Assembly: GCF_000803215.1 (NCBI RefSeq)
Contig: NZ_JSXC01000018.1
Coordinates: 62,001 to 126,000, forward strand
DNA length: 64,000 nucleotides
Source of the DNA: Pectobacterium fontis
Lineage (GTDB): Bacteria > Pseudomonadota > Gammaproteobacteria > Enterobacterales > Enterobacteriaceae
Reading direction: 5' to 3'
Positions 11,467 to 20,558 of this stretch are shown piece by piece. A program made the translations under genes and the position numbers. The notes under the pieces are model-generated. The model was not told the origin of the DNA. It saw nothing but the letters and a program-made list of their open reading frames with translations, and searched no databases. How positions within the stretch are numbered: position 1 is the stretch's first letter; the number at the start of each line of letters is the position of its first letter.

Positions 11467-11519
11467 GTTTACATCCTTCATCAGGGCCGGTGCGGTTCGG
11501 AGCGGGGAGGGTATAAACA

Positions 11520-11553
11520 AGAAACCCCGCTCGGCTGGCGCCGGCGGGGTTTG
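11520..11553 (-). terminator. ilvBN attenuator terminator
   Basis: Strong GC hairpin between the ivbL stop and ilvB: outer arms AAACCCCGC and GCGGGGTTT enclose a GC-rich inner part (CGGCTGGCGCCGG region). On the minus strand it is followed by TTTCTTGTTT. Placed 54 nt before the ilvB start, this is the expected attenuator terminator downstream of a Val-rich leader. Confidence 0.88.
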
Positions 11554-11575
11554 AGAATCTTCGATTCGGAACCCG

Positions 11576-11683
11576 TTACGGCGCGCTGCCGACGACGACC
11601 ACGACTGCCACGCGCACGACGACGACCGCGTCAACATGCGCGGTGCTTAGTAGTGCTGAAGTGGAAGAAGAGTAGTGCGTCAC
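11576..11683 (-). CDS. ivbL: ilvBN operon leader peptide IvbL
   Basis: 35-codon reading frame starting at GTG 11683 and ending TAA at 11576, with AGGA 6 nt upstream of the start. The product begins [20 protein letters not shown] and contains the runs [12 protein letters not shown] and ends GSAP: 12 of the last 19 residues are Val. E. coli IvbL has the same plan (Val runs broken by Arg, ending VGNAP). Stalling at the Val codons when Val-tRNA is short should prevent formation of the terminator at 11520-11553 and let transcription continue into ilvBN. The GTG start is the only oddity. Confidence 0.92.
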   Translation of the reverse strand: MTHYSSSTSALLSTAHVDAVVVVRVAVVVVVGSAP

Positions 11684-11864
11684 GGGAATCCTGTTTACTT
11701 ATGTTAGTTATGGTTGAGTGCTGTATTCGAATGAATAACCAATCGACGATTAATATAAGCACAGCAGTATAAAAAGACACAATACCTACAAGGGATAAAA
11801 ACTGAATATGTCGAATGGGTCACAGTATACCCGTCATACTTCGAGTTGCATGTGCGTTGGCTGC

Positions 11865-11983
<119 letters not shown>

Positions 11984-11997
11984 CCTCACTTGCCGCG

Positions 11998-12069
11998 TTA
12001 CGATGCTCATGATTGAGCATCGCCCTAAAGGGCTAACGCTTCGCGTTATTCAAAACGTTCTCGTTTTGT
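11998..12069. repeat. Hairpin-array insertion 2 in ERIC copy
   Basis: About 70 bp absent from the short copy. Again four perfect inverted repeats in a row with 3-4 nt loops: CGATGCTCA/TGAGCATCG (12001-12022), GCCC-TAAA-GGGC (12022-12033), TAACGC-TTC-GCGTTA (12034-12048) and CAAAACG-TTCT-CGTTTTG (12051-12068). Confidence 0.75.
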
Positions 12070-12231
12070 CCTGAAACTCGAATTATTTAGGATATATATT
12101 GGTATTTCACCGTACGATTAACGCTCGATTTTTCGCCGCAGAACCAGAGAATCGTGACTGTTTTCACAATTGGAACAGGGTTTCAATGTTATAAATTATA
12201 AAATAATCATTGAGATAGTGGGTGGTAACAA

Positions 12232-13854
12232 ATGGGTGTGTCCCGAGCGGTGGGGAAAGGGGTATTGAGCGGTATCTTACTGATGGCAATAGGCATTGGT
12301 CAGGCGATGGCCTGCCAGGCTGGCCCTGCCAACGAATGGAAACGGGGGATTGAACAGCAGCGTCAGGCGGATTTGGGCAATGGCTGTTATCTCAACCCGA
12401 TTATTGCAGGCGATCATCCCGACCCGACGATTATCAAGGATGGGCAGGATTACTACATGACGTTCTCGTCCTTTGACGATATCCCCGGACTGCTGATTTG
12501 GCACTCGCGCGATTTAGTCAACTGGGAACCGCTTGGCCCGGCGATCACGACGCCCGTTGATGCCATCTGGGCACCGGATTTGGTGAAGTACAACGACAAA
12601 TACTATATCTACTTCACCACAAATCGGATTATCGATGCCAAAGGAACGAAAAAGAAAACGCTGTATGTGATCACCGCCGATAACATTCGCGGCCCGTGGA
12701 CGCCACCGAAAGACACGGGGTTGAAAAATCCGGCCAGTGACCCCGGCCACGTCGTGGGGGAAGATGGTAAGCGCTACATCTTTATGTCTGGCGGCAATCG
12801 TGTGCAGTTAACGGACGATGGGTTATCCACCGTCGGCGATATGGCGGTGGTCTATCAGGGATGGGAGTACCCGCAAGCGTGGGATGTGGAAAGTTTCTCG
12901 CAGGAAGGGCCGAAGATGCTGCGCCACGGTGACTACTTCTACATGGTGTTGGCTGAAGGTGGAACGGCGGGGCCGCCTACCGGACACATGGTGATTGCCG
13001 CACGTTCCAAATCGATCAACGGGCCGTGGGAAAATTCGCCGCATAACCCGATTATCCGTACAAAGGATCGTTCCGAGAAATGGTGGTCGCGCGGCCATGC
13101 GACGCTGATCGAAGGGCCGGATAAAAACTGGTATATGGTGTATCACGGTTATGAAAACGGCTTTATGACACTCGGGCGGCAGGCGATGCTGGAACCGATT
13201 GTCTGGGGCAATGACGGCTGGTTTACGTCAGCCGGGTTCGATACTGGTAAGCCGATGCGCAAGCCGGAAGGCGGCGAGGCAGTGCCGCACGGTATGGGCT
13301 GGTCTGATAGCTTTACCGACGAGAAATTTCCGGCTCGCTGGCACTTCTATCGCGCGAATGCGGAAGAGTTGAAGCGGGTCACGCTCAGCGACGGCAAGCT
13401 GCATCTGAAGGCCAAAGGCACGTCGCCGAAAGACAGCGCGCCACTGACGATGATCCCCGGCGATCAGGCTTACCAACTTGAAGTCACGGCGAATTTCGCC
13501 CCCGGCGCACAGGCGGGCTTGCTGCTGTTCTACAACGCCAAGCTGTACGTCGGGCTATCGTTTAATCAGGATGGCACCGTCATGCATCGCTACGGGCTGG
13601 AAAGGGCGGAAAAGAAACTGCCGCACATAACGGGTAATGACGTGCAGATTCTGATGAGAAACGATCGTCATATCGTGACGTTTTACACCCGAACGTCGGA
13701 TCAGGAAGCGTGGAAGAAATACCCCGTGCAGATGGAAGTTTCTGGCTATCATCATAACGTCGCGTATGACTTCCTCAGCCTACGCCCCGCCTTATATGCG
13801 GCGGGCGAGGGCGAGGTCACATTCAGCAACCTGCGTTATCAGGCGTTACCCTGA
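12232..13854 (+). CDS. Exported family 43 glycoside hydrolase (beta-xylosidase/arabinanase type)
   Basis: 540 aa. A signal peptide (hydrophobic stretch near residues 10-27, ending in an AMA-C context; a lipoprotein signal is possible but the box is poor) is followed by a GH43 five-bladed propeller. Expected catalytic residues can be seen: base Asp in GDHPDPTII, the pKa-modulating Asp in IWAPDLVKY and the acid Glu in SQEGPKM. From about residue 350 a second beta-rich domain resembles the GH43 C-terminal beta-sandwich. It probably removes xylose or arabinose units from plant cell wall oligosaccharides outside the cytoplasm; the exact substrate cannot be read from the sequence. Its stop is 10 bp from that of convergent thiQ. 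Confidence 0.85.
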   Translation: MGVSRAVGKGVLSGILLMAIGIGQAMACQAGPANEWKRGIEQQRQADLGNGCYLNPIIAGDHPDPTIIKDGQDYYMTFSSFDDIPGLLIWHSRDLVNWEPLGPAITTPVDAIWAPDLVKYNDKYYIYFTTNRIIDAKGTKKKTLYVITADNIRGPWTPPKDTGLKNPASDPGHVVGEDGKRYIFMSGGNRVQLTDDGLSTVGDMAVVYQGWEYPQAWDVESFSQEGPKMLRHGDYFYMVLAEGGTAGPPTGHMVIAARSKSINGPWENSPHNPIIRTKDRSEKWWSRGHATLIEGPDKNWYMVYHGYENGFMTLGRQAMLEPIVWGNDGWFTSAGFDTGKPMRKPEGGEAVPHGMGWSDSFTDEKFPARWHFYRANAEELKRVTLSDGKLHLKAKGTSPKDSAPLTMIPGDQAYQLEVTANFAPGAQAGLLLFYNAKLYVGLSFNQDGTVMHRYGLERAEKKLPHITGNDVQILMRNDRHIVTFYTRTSDQEAWKKYPVQMEVSGYHHNVAYDFLSLRPALYAAGEGEVTFSNLRYQALP

Positions 13855-13864
13855 TTCTCTGAGC

Positions 13865-14569
13865 CTAAGACGGGCGTGAAATTCCCAGGATGGCGGCCGC
13901 TTCGGCGCTGCCATCCTGTAGCGCCTGAGTTGGCCCATCATAACCAATCTGCCCGTCCACGATCAGCACAGTGCGTTTCGCGATCCGCATGGCATCATCC
14001 AGATTGTGAGACACCATCAGCAGCGTAAATTGACGTTCCTCACACACGCTTTCAACCAGATCGAGCATCTCCTGACGCAGCGCCGGATCGAGCGCCGAGA
14101 AGGGTTCATCCAGCAGCAGAATCGGCTGATGACGCACCAGACAGCGTGCCAGTGCCGCACGCTGACGCTGCCCGCCGGACACCTGCGAGGGCAAGCGATC
14201 CAGAAGATCCGCCAGACTCACCCGATCGGCAATGTGCCGCAGCGTGTCGCGCTGTGCGGCATTGAGCCGCAGGCCGGGGTGTAACCCCAGCGCGATGTTC
14301 TGCCGGATTGTCAGGTGAGGAAACAGGTTATTTTCCTGAAACAGAATCGATACCGGGCGTTTGGAGGGAGGTGTTTCGCGGTGCGAGGCGCCGTTAAGCC
14401 GCAGTTCGCCGCTGTCTGCCATCAGGAAACCGGCAATCAGGTTTAATAGCGTACTCTTTCCTGCGCCGCTGGGGCCAAGAATGGCGATGCGCTCGCCCAT
14501 GTTGGCGTGAAAATCAAAACGCATGGGCAAGTGTTGATAGAGGTAGGTCAATTTCTCAAGCGCGATCAT
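13865..14569 (-). CDS. thiQ: Thiamine ABC transporter ATP-binding protein
   Basis: 234 aa from the ATG at 14569 ([18 protein letters not shown]), which aligns with the E. coli ThiQ start; an upstream start at 14590 would lie deeper in thiP. ABC motifs in order: Walker [11 protein letters not shown]-loop LFQENNLF, signature [14 protein letters not shown], Walker [13 protein letters not shown] and switch His in MVSHNLDD. It drives uptake of thiamine and thiamine phosphates through ThiP with the binding protein ThiB. It overlaps thiP by 14 bp and is last in thiBPQ. Confidence 0.94.
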   Translation of the reverse strand: MIALEKLTYLYQHLPMRFDFHANMGERIAILGPSGAGKSTLLNLIAGFLMADSGELRLNGASHRETPPSKRPVSILFQENNLFPHLTIRQNIALGLHPGLRLNAAQRDTLRHIADRVSLADLLDRLPSQVSGGQRQRAALARCLVRHQPILLLDEPFSALDPALRQEMLDLVESVCEERQFTLLMVSHNLDDAMRIAKRTVLIVDGQIGYDGPTQALQDGSAEAAAILGISRPS

Positions 14570-16163
14570 GACGGCCCGCCAGTTTTTCAATCAGGGTAAA
14601 TAGCAGAAAGCACAGCAGCATTAACAGTAGCGCGGTCACTGCGCCATCTGCGCTGCGATAGGAACCAATTTGCTGGTAGAGATAGAACGGCAGCGTACGG
14701 AATTGCTCATTGCCAAACAGCGCGATGACGCCAAAATCACCGAGTGACAGCACGCAGGAAAAGGCTAACGCCTGCGCGATCGGCGGCTTCAGCGCGGCGA
14801 GTTCGATCAGCTTCAGTCGCTGCCAGCCGCGAATATCCAGCGACGTGCAGAGCCGGTTGTAACGCTCGGCAACGTCCAGCATCGGGTTCTCCAGTACCTT
14901 GATCGCATACGGAATGGCCATCAGCGCATTCGTCAGCACCACCAGCACGTAGGGGGATTGCGGTAGCCCGATGCTGTTATTCAGCAGCAGGAAGAAACCC
15001 GTTGCCAGCACAATGCCGGGCATGGCGAGGATGAGCATACCGCTCAGGTTCATCAACTGCCCGTACAGTGGTTTTTGGCGTAACTTCAGTTCGCGGCTGC
15101 TCCAGAGCAGCATCATGGTCAACACCAAACACAATAACCCCGCGCCTAAAGCAATACGCAGCGAGGTAAACAGTGCTTGCCAGAGTACCGGCTGTTGTAG
15201 CACGGAAATTAGCGAACGGTTGACGCCATCGACCACCACAGCCAGCAACGGAGGGACAACCAGTAGCAGCAGCGCACCGATCAGCAGGCCGTCGGTGACA
15301 CGGCTTAACATGCTATCCTGCGGGTTACGCCAGGCAAGCTGCTGGGTACTGCCAACCGGCAGAATACGCCCGAGCCGCTGGCTCAGCAGCACCAAACCAA
15401 GGCAGCACACCATCTGAATGAGTGCCAGCAGCGCCGCGCGTGCCGGATCGTAATCAAAGCTCAATGCCTGATAGATGGCCAGCTCAATCGTAGTCGCCTG
15501 CGGGCCGCCGCCCAGCGAAAGCACTGTGGCGAAGCTGGCAAAGCAGAGCATAAAAATCAGCGCGCCGGTTGGTAGAATTTGTCGCCGTAGCGCTGGCCAT
15601 TCCAGCAGGTGGAAATGCTGCCAGCCGTTCATACCCAGATTGGCGGCTAGCTGGCGTTGCTCGATGGCAATGCCTTCCAACGACTGCAACAGCAAGCGGG
15701 TTGCCAGCGGCAGATTGAAGAAGACATGCGCCAGCAGGATGCCGCGCAGCCCGTAGGGCGAGAACGTGTATTGCAGGCCAAACCAGCCTAGCGCAGAAGC
15801 CAGCCAGCCTTGCCGACCATATACGCTCAGCAGGCCAAATACGGCCACCAGCACGGGCAACACCAGCGTCATTGCACACAGGCGCAGCAGCCAGCGGTGA
15901 CCGGGAAAGCGCCGCCGATACAGTGCTCTGGCGAGAAAAATAGCCGGGACGGTAGCGCACAGCGCAGAGAGAAAGGCCTGCCAGAAGGTAAACCGGATAA
16001 CGTGCCAGAGATAGCTGTCATGCCATAGCTCACGCCACTGGCTTTCGGGTGCCTGTAACCACAGCGCACCGAAAGCCAGTACGGCAACAGAAATTAACAG
16101 CGTGGTGGCCAGCAGCCCTGGCCACAGACGCCCGCCGATCAGTGGCTGACGGCGCGTTGCCAT
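14556..16163 (-). CDS. thiP: Thiamine ABC transporter permease
   Basis: 535 aa from the ATG at 16163 ([16 protein letters not shown]), matching the E. coli ThiP start; the ATG at 16175 four codons earlier is less likely. Two homologous permease halves with about 12 membrane segments, as in the fused FbpB-type permeases. EAA-type loops are visible near [12 protein letters not shown] and [12 protein letters not shown]. It forms the inner-membrane channel for thiamine with ThiQ. The start lies inside the last codons of thiB (25-bp overlap) and the end overlaps thiQ, so the three genes are translated as a tight unit. Confidence 0.95.
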   Translation of the reverse strand: MATRRQPLIGGRLWPGLLATTLLISVAVLAFGALWLQAPESQWRELWHDSYLWHVIRFTFWQAFLSALCATVPAIFLARALYRRRFPGHRWLLRLCAMTLVLPVLVAVFGLLSVYGRQGWLASALGWFGLQYTFSPYGLRGILLAHVFFNLPLATRLLLQSLEGIAIEQRQLAANLGMNGWQHFHLLEWPALRRQILPTGALIFMLCFASFATVLSLGGGPQATTIELAIYQALSFDYDPARAALLALIQMVCCLGLVLLSQRLGRILPVGSTQQLAWRNPQDSMLSRVTDGLLIGALLLLVVPPLLAVVVDGVNRSLISVLQQPVLWQALFTSLRIALGAGLLCLVLTMMLLWSSRELKLRQKPLYGQLMNLSGMLILAMPGIVLATGFFLLLNNSIGLPQSPYVLVVLTNALMAIPYAIKVLENPMLDVAERYNRLCTSLDIRGWQRLKLIELAALKPPIAQALAFSCVLSLGDFGVIALFGNEQFRTLPFYLYQQIGSYRSADGAVTALLLMLLCFLLFTLIEKLAGRHDRA

Positions 16164-17155
16164 GCCTGAATCCACTCCGCCCTTTTATCCGCAACGTCCT
16201 GCGCGCTAAATTGCATCGCTTTCTCTGGCACCGCGAGCGTCGCGAAGCCCGCAGGCAGGTCAGTTTTAATGGCCGGATACATCCAGTTTGTGGTAGGAAT
16301 CGCCTGCTGGAACGTTTGGCTCAGGATGAACTGCATAAAGCGTTTCGCCAGCTCGGGATGTTTACTGGAGGCCAACTGCCCGGCGATTTCGATTTGCAGA
16401 TAATGTCCTTCGCTGAAGGTGGCCGCCGCGTAGTTGTCTTTCTTCTCTTCCATGATGTGGTAGGCCGGCGAGGTGGTGTAGCTCAACACCAGATCCGCTT
16501 CCCCTTTCAGGAACAGACCATAGGCCTCGCTCCAGCCTTTGGTGACGGTAACGGTTTTTTTCGCCAGCTTCTGCCAGGCTTGCGGTGCATCGTCGCCGTA
16601 CACTTTCTGCATCCACAGCAGCAGGCCCAGTCCCGGCGTGCTGGTGCGTGGATCCTGATAGATCACTTTCCACGGAGCGTTGCTGTCAACGAGTTCATGC
16701 AGGCTTTTCGGCGGGTTCTTCAGCGTATCTTTGTTATACACAAACGCGAAATAGCCGTAATCGTAGGGAATGAACGTCTTATTATTCCAGCCGCCCGGCA
16801 CCGTGACGGTGTGGGTATCCTGACCGTGTGGCGTAAACAGGCCGGTTTGCTCTGCGGCCTGTAACAGGTTGTTGTCCAGCCCCAGAATGATGTCTGCCTT
16901 ACTGTTTTTGCCTTCCATACGCAGGCGGTTCAGCAGCGATGCGCCATCTTCCAGTGCGACGAAATTCAGTTCGCACTCGCACTCTTTTTCAAACGCGGTC
17001 TTGATGACGGGGCCAGGACCCCATTCAGACGCGAATGAATCGTAGGTATAAACGGTAAGCGCAGGTTTGGCGAAGGCTGAAGCAGACAGCAGTAACAGGC
17101 AAGGCAGGCTGGTTTTCAGCACGGTGGCTGAACGGTGTAGTAATTGATTTAACAC
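16139..17155 (-). CDS. thiB: Periplasmic thiamine-binding protein ThiB (TbpA)
   Basis: 338 aa from GTG 17155. The upstream sequence CAGGAG spaced 6 nt from this GTG decides the start; the frame is open to 17203 but without a ribosome binding site. The signal peptide ends SASAFA before KPALTVYTYDSF. The mature protein follows E. coli ThiB closely (RMEGKNSKADIILGLDNN, QDPRTSTPGLGLLLWMQKVYG, WNWMYP-type C-terminus). It delivers thiamine, thiamine monophosphate and pyrophosphate to ThiPQ. First gene of thiBPQ, controlled by the TPP riboswitch just upstream. Confidence 0.95.
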   Translation of the reverse strand: MLNQLLHRSATVLKTSLPCLLLLSASAFAKPALTVYTYDSFASEWGPGPVIKTAFEKECECELNFVALEDGASLLNRLRMEGKNSKADIILGLDNNLLQAAEQTGLFTPHGQDTHTVTVPGGWNNKTFIPYDYGYFAFVYNKDTLKNPPKSLHELVDSNAPWKVIYQDPRTSTPGLGLLLWMQKVYGDDAPQAWQKLAKKTVTVTKGWSEAYGLFLKGEADLVLSYTTSPAYHIMEEKKDNYAAATFSEGHYLQIEIAGQLASSKHPELAKRFMQFILSQTFQQAIPTTNWMYPAIKTDLPAGFATLAVPEKAMQFSAQDVADKRAEWIQAWQRAVSH

Positions 17156-17213
17156 TTTGCACTCCTGAGAATCATAGGGTGGCAAAGGACTTTGAGGCAG
17201 CAATAAGCCGCAC

Positions 17214-17295
17214 TCTCAAATCCCTTCGCCGGTATTAACCGGATCAGGTTCGACGGGTATCTTCTCAGCGAAAAATTTTCCGCACCCCGTTGAGA
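17214..17295 (-). ncRNA. TPP (THI-box) riboswitch in the thiBPQ leader
   Basis: On the minus strand the conserved aptamer blocks appear in order: ACGGGGTGC, GCTGAGA, TACCCGT, GAACCTGATC, GGTTAATACC and GCGAAGGGA. The ends TCTCAA (17295-17290) and TTGAGA (17219-17214) pair as stem P1. Thiamine pyrophosphate binding should lower thiBPQ expression. The switch ends about 60 nt before the thiB start; the short spacer, lacking an obvious terminator, suggests control of translation through the CAGGAG site. Confidence 0.95.
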
Positions 17296-17302
17296 ACGGC
17301 AC

Positions 17303-17308
17303 ATTGTA
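17303..17308 (-). promoter_or_regulatory. Putative -10 element of the thiBPQ promoter
   Basis: TACAAT on the minus strand lies 29 bp past the sgrR stop and about 8 bp before the riboswitch. The -35 at the usual distance is poor (TTTCGC). Only 41 bp separate sgrR from the aptamer, so the promoter must be here or inside the end of sgrR. Confidence 0.45.
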
Positions 17309-17336
17309 AAGGGTTCAGCCGTGCAGCGAAAGGTTC

Positions 17337-18995
17337 TCAGCGTTCCGGCGGTGCAAACCAGGCGGATTTAAAATCAAACCAGCCCAGCATGTTCATTCTG
17401 ACACCGCGCATACTGCGCTGCCCCTGAAGTTGCAGCCAGTGGTGCAACAGTGGATATAACTGACCACTCGCGATCAGTTTTTCACACCACTCCGCCATTG
17501 GCAGCGTGTGATTGCGCCATTGCTGCGCATCCGCGAGCAGATCGTCGTTCAGGCAGTGCTGCACTAACGGAAGTTCATAGATCATCGCGAACAGGGAAAA
17601 TTCAATCGGCAAATAGCAGTTCACGCTGCCAAACCACATATCGCTTTCGGCATTACCCTGATACCAATCTTCATAGCTAACCGTCTGGATATGCAACGTG
17701 ACACCGTGCTGCGCCAGCAGCGTGCGCATAATCTCGCTTAATATCCGGTATTCAGGGTGTGTCTGATAGAACGTGAGCGTGACCTCGGTTAACCCTTTAG
17801 GCATGGCGTGCGGCACGTCGGGGTGATGATGATGCCAGCGCGGCAGCAGGCTATAGGCGGGCGACCAGTCGCGCTGATTGCTGGCGTTGGCATGGTTGAG
17901 TAGCGAAATTGGGTTAAATACTTGCCTGAGCCATTGCTGGGCGTCCGGGCGTGAGGCTAACGGTGAACGTTTGTCGAACAGTAGGAAATAGCCCCCTTCT
18001 TCCATCCGGCTTTCCAACTGTTCGTGACGAGAATTGTCAGACTGAAGTTGGATGGATACCGGCATTTCCTCCGGTTCGTCTGGCAGTACCCAGATATTGA
18101 CCTCATCAATCAGCGCCCGATAGCCAAAGTAATCATCAAAGGCGCGAATTTTCAACTGATTACTGTTATTGCGCACCACGGCATACGGGCCGGTGCCAAT
18201 CGGGTGCTGGGCAAAATCCGGTAGCGTTTGCCACTCTTGCGGTAAAACCATGGCATGTACGCTACCTAAGAGCCACGGTAGCCATTTATCCGGGCTGTGC
18301 AGCCGAATATCAATGACAAACGGCATCGGCGACGTGACGGCTTCAAGATGAGAAAAGAGCGGAAGCGGGGTAAGACGCGAGAGTGACGCAGTGATGTCAT
18401 CCATCGTGAGTTCGCGTCCATGATGAAAACGGATCGCCGGGCGCAGATAGAAACGCCAATGCAGGGGAGAGAGCATCTGCCAATGGTGAGCCAGATCGGG
18501 TTCAACTTCCCCGTTTTCCTCATTTATATGCGTCAGGCCGCTGAAAATTTGCCGTGCGATGTGCATCTCTGAACGCCGTAGCGCCGAACCGGGGAGTAAA
18601 TTGCGTAACGGACGGTAATACAAGATGCGCAGAATATGCTTTCCTTGCCGGAAGCTTCGCCCAAGGTGGGCGAGTAACATCTGGCGTACCGCTTCTTTAT
18701 CCCCGACCAACTGCACCAACTGCTCAATGCGATCCTGTTCCAGCAGATCCTCGGCACGCTGCTGCTGTAGCGCTAATCCGGTATAGACGAAGGAGAGCTG
18801 AGAGCGCTTTCCTCTTCCCGCCTCAGCCTGCCAGATGAGCCAGCCTTCCTGCTGCATCGCGTTCAGTAGTGAGCGAATGTGACGGCGGGAACAGTTCAGT
18901 ACTCCGGTTAGCTCTTGCAGCGTGGTATCGGTAGCCTGTCCCTGAAAGTGTTGCCACAGGCGGATGAACTGCTGTTGTAGTCGAGGAGAAGACAT
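17337..18995 (-). CDS. sgrR: Glucose-phosphate stress transcription factor SgrR
   Basis: 552 aa, similar along its length to E. coli SgrR (551 aa). The N-terminal winged-helix DNA-binding region includes [20 protein letters not shown]. The rest is a solute-binding-protein fold like periplasmic oligopeptide binders ([26 protein letters not shown]), here cytoplasmic and thought to sense a small molecule made under sugar-phosphate stress. SgrR activates sgrS, which starts divergently just upstream; the gap between the sgrR start and the inferred sgrS start is only about 56 bp and must hold both promoters. The C-terminal [18 protein letters not shown] is nearly identical to E. coli. Confidence 0.96.
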   Translation of the reverse strand: MSSPRLQQQFIRLWQHFQGQATDTTLQELTGVLNCSRRHIRSLLNAMQQEGWLIWQAEAGRGKRSQLSFVYTGLALQQQRAEDLLEQDRIEQLVQLVGDKEAVRQMLLAHLGRSFRQGKHILRILYYRPLRNLLPGSALRRSEMHIARQIFSGLTHINEENGEVEPDLAHHWQMLSPLHWRFYLRPAIRFHHGRELTMDDITASLSRLTPLPLFSHLEAVTSPMPFVIDIRLHSPDKWLPWLLGSVHAMVLPQEWQTLPDFAQHPIGTGPYAVVRNNSNQLKIRAFDDYFGYRALIDEVNIWVLPDEPEEMPVSIQLQSDNSRHEQLESRMEEGGYFLLFDKRSPLASRPDAQQWLRQVFNPISLLNHANASNQRDWSPAYSLLPRWHHHHPDVPHAMPKGLTEVTLTFYQTHPEYRILSEIMRTLLAQHGVTLHIQTVSYEDWYQGNAESDMWFGSVNCYLPIEFSLFAMIYELPLVQHCLNDDLLADAQQWRNHTLPMAEWCEKLIASGQLYPLLHHWLQLQGQRSMRGVRMNMLGWFDFKSAWFAPPER

Positions 18996-19085
18996 AAAAG
19001 AGGAACTCCCTGCACTAAAGTCATCAATTTATCTTTCCCTATATTACGTCGATACTTTCTTACAAGGAAAGAGAGGAGGTGGCTT

Positions 19086-19250
19086 ATGGCGCTTTCCCGT
19101 TTGTACCCGTTCTATCGAACCTACTTATCGAACTGTAAAGCAACATGGTTGCGATGGATGTCTCCCCGGCAGCGCATCGCGTTATTGCAGCAGGCGACGC
19201 AGTGGCACCTGAAAGACATGTCCGACGACGAGTATCGTCATTGGCTCTAG
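19086..19250 (+). CDS. sgrT: Small protein SgrT, inhibitor of glucose uptake
   Basis: 54-codon frame inside SgrS with a strong ribosome binding site (GAGGAGGT) 6 nt before its ATG. Product starts MALSRLYPFYRTYLSNCKAT and continues WLRWMSPRQRIALLQQ. E. coli SgrT (43 aa, MRQFYQHYFTATAKLCWLRW) shares the plan FYxxY...WLRW(M/L)S(P/V)xQR. SgrT acts on the PtsG glucose permease, blocking transport independently of the base-pairing function. This version is 11 residues longer, mainly at the C-terminus (KDMSDDEYRHWL). The good ribosome binding site suggests it is actively translated. Confidence 0.86.
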   Translation: MALSRLYPFYRTYLSNCKATWLRWMSPRQRIALLQQATQWHLKDMSDDEYRHWL

Positions 19251-19293
19251 GTGGTGTGAAGAAAGGTATTCTGAGTAATGGTGACATTTCACC

Positions 19294-19323
19294 AGCCAGC
19301 GAGGTTTTTCGCTGGCTTTTTTT
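19294..19323 (+). terminator. sgrS Rho-independent terminator
   Basis: Stem GCCAGCGA/TCGCTGGC with a 7-nt loop, followed by seven T residues. A 3' poly-U tail after the hairpin is also what Hfq-bound small RNAs need. Confidence 0.92.
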
Positions 19324-19619
19324 ATGGTGCTAATCTGGCTATGCCAGAGGGGGTGAAGGGTAAAGAGATATCCGCGGCATTTTTCACGTAAATTTCTCGG
19401 GCAATGGAATAGCGTAATACGCTTGCGCGCAGCCTCGCAAAAGCAGGTTGACGAACCGTGCAGAAGGGGAACGATTTAGGCAGGATGACTCCTGGTAGCG
19501 TAAAAATGGCGTCGGGATGTCGATCTGCTTCTGATAGAATCTGTGAAGCAGGCATGTTGTTTCTGGCACCCTGGTTTTTTTGCCAGAGCAATTTTGTACA
19601 AAGAGTAGGGGGTTAACGC
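19324..19619. other. Intergenic gap between sgrS and the AraC-type gene
   Basis: About 296 bp. In E. coli setA follows sgrS; I see no setA or remnant of it here. An 89-codon frame on the minus strand (19322-19591) has no recognisable features. A short inverted repeat TCTGGCA/TGCCAGA (19561-19587 region) lies about 35 bp before the next gene and could be a regulator site. Confidence 0.5.
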
Positions 19620-20459
19620 GTGCAGAAAACGCCAGTCGTGCAAGAGCAGACCACTTTCAGACATCTGGAAGCACTCGGCGGTCTGGATATGTTGCAGGCG
19701 CAGTATTACCAGCAGCGTTTTCCTCGTCATGTTCATGATACCTATTGCATCAGCGTGATTGAGCAGGGCGCTCAGCGTTTTTATCGCTCTGGTGCAGAAC
19801 ATGTTGCGCCTAAAGGCGACATTATTCTGGTGAATGCAGACGATGTGCACACGGGGAGCGCTGAGGTAGAAACGGGTTGGGCTTATCGTGCTATTTATCC
19901 GCATCCCGACCTTTTCCGCTCGATTAATCGGGATCTGCAACGCGCAAAAGCGTCCATTCCGTGGTTTCCCGATGCCGTTGTCCACGACCCCGGATTGTCC
20001 GAACAGTTGCTCATGACCTTCACTATGCTGGCTCAGCCGGGCAATATGCTATTGAAAGAAACGCTGCTGCTGTCGTCATTAACCTGGCTGACGATGCGCT
20101 ATAGCAAGACGCGTTTGACGCCACCGATGTTGCCCGTGGCGACCCAAAATATCCTGAACGTGAAAGCCTTTATGGATAGCTATCCCGAGAGAGAACTGGC
20201 GCTTGTCGAATTGGCCGCGCTGGCTGAGCTTAGCGTATGGCACTTCTTACGGCAGTTTAAAGCCGTTGTTGGTATTACGCCCCACGCTTATTTGATTCAG
20301 GCTCGTCTGCGTAAGGCGAAAGCCCTGTTGCGTCAAGGCAATGCTATTCCCGATGTTTCCGTGCTGTGCGGTTTTACCGATCAGAGCCATTTCCATCGGC
20401 ATTTCAAACATTCATTGGGATTGACGCCAGGTGAGTTTGCTAAAGGTAATTCACGCTAA
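19620..20459 (+). CDS. AraC-family transcriptional regulator, probably of azlCD
   Basis: 279 aa from GTG 19620, with AGTAGGGGG upstream. The N-terminal half is an AraC-type cupin ligand domain (FPRHVHDTYCISVIEQGAQRFY, then GDIILVNADDVHTG). The C-terminal 100 residues carry two helix-turn-helix motifs: LVELAALAELSVWHFLRQFKAVVGITPHAYL and IPDVSVLCGFTDQSHFHRHFKHSLGLTPGEF. Regulators with this cupin architecture often sit next to AzlC-type exporters and sense an amino acid. It is 99 bp upstream of azlC on the same strand, so it is the likely local activator. The ligand is unknown. Confidence 0.85.
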   Translation: MQKTPVVQEQTTFRHLEALGGLDMLQAQYYQQRFPRHVHDTYCISVIEQGAQRFYRSGAEHVAPKGDIILVNADDVHTGSAEVETGWAYRAIYPHPDLFRSINRDLQRAKASIPWFPDAVVHDPGLSEQLLMTFTMLAQPGNMLLKETLLLSSLTWLTMRYSKTRLTPPMLPVATQNILNVKAFMDSYPERELALVELAALAELSVWHFLRQFKAVVGITPHAYLIQARLRKAKALLRQGNAIPDVSVLCGFTDQSHFHRHFKHSLGLTPGEFAKGNSR

Positions 20460-20558
20460 ACGCCACGCCGATTCTGGGCACAGCAAATTTATCCAATACT
20501 CGTCAAAAACGTTTTGTTAGTTTTCCGCTATCGATTTATTTGTGGTAGCGCCTGTTAT

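Larger units (their letters stand above)
19052..19323 (+). ncRNA. sgrS: Small RNA SgrS (dual-function, encodes SgrT)
   Basis: Divergent from sgrR, with SgrT in its 5' half, a ptsG-pairing-like segment, and a 3' hairpin with T run. The segment CTGAGTAATGGTGACATTTC (19271-19290) corresponds to E. coli SgrS CTGAGTATTGGTGTAAAATC, the part that pairs over the ptsG ribosome binding site with Hfq. One base in the pairing core differs (AATGG for ATTGG). The 3' end is set by the terminator. The 5' end is an estimate from a possible -10 (TATATT, 19040-19045); the -35 is poor, as expected for an SgrR-activated promoter. Predicted length is about 270 nt, against 227 in E. coli. Confidence 0.87.

Noticed and set aside
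19322-19591. 89-codon frame on the minus strand after sgrS
   Set aside because: No family, no ribosome binding site, overlaps the sgrS terminator.
19330-19620. setA remnant after sgrS
   Set aside because: No frame or fragment resembling SetA was found.
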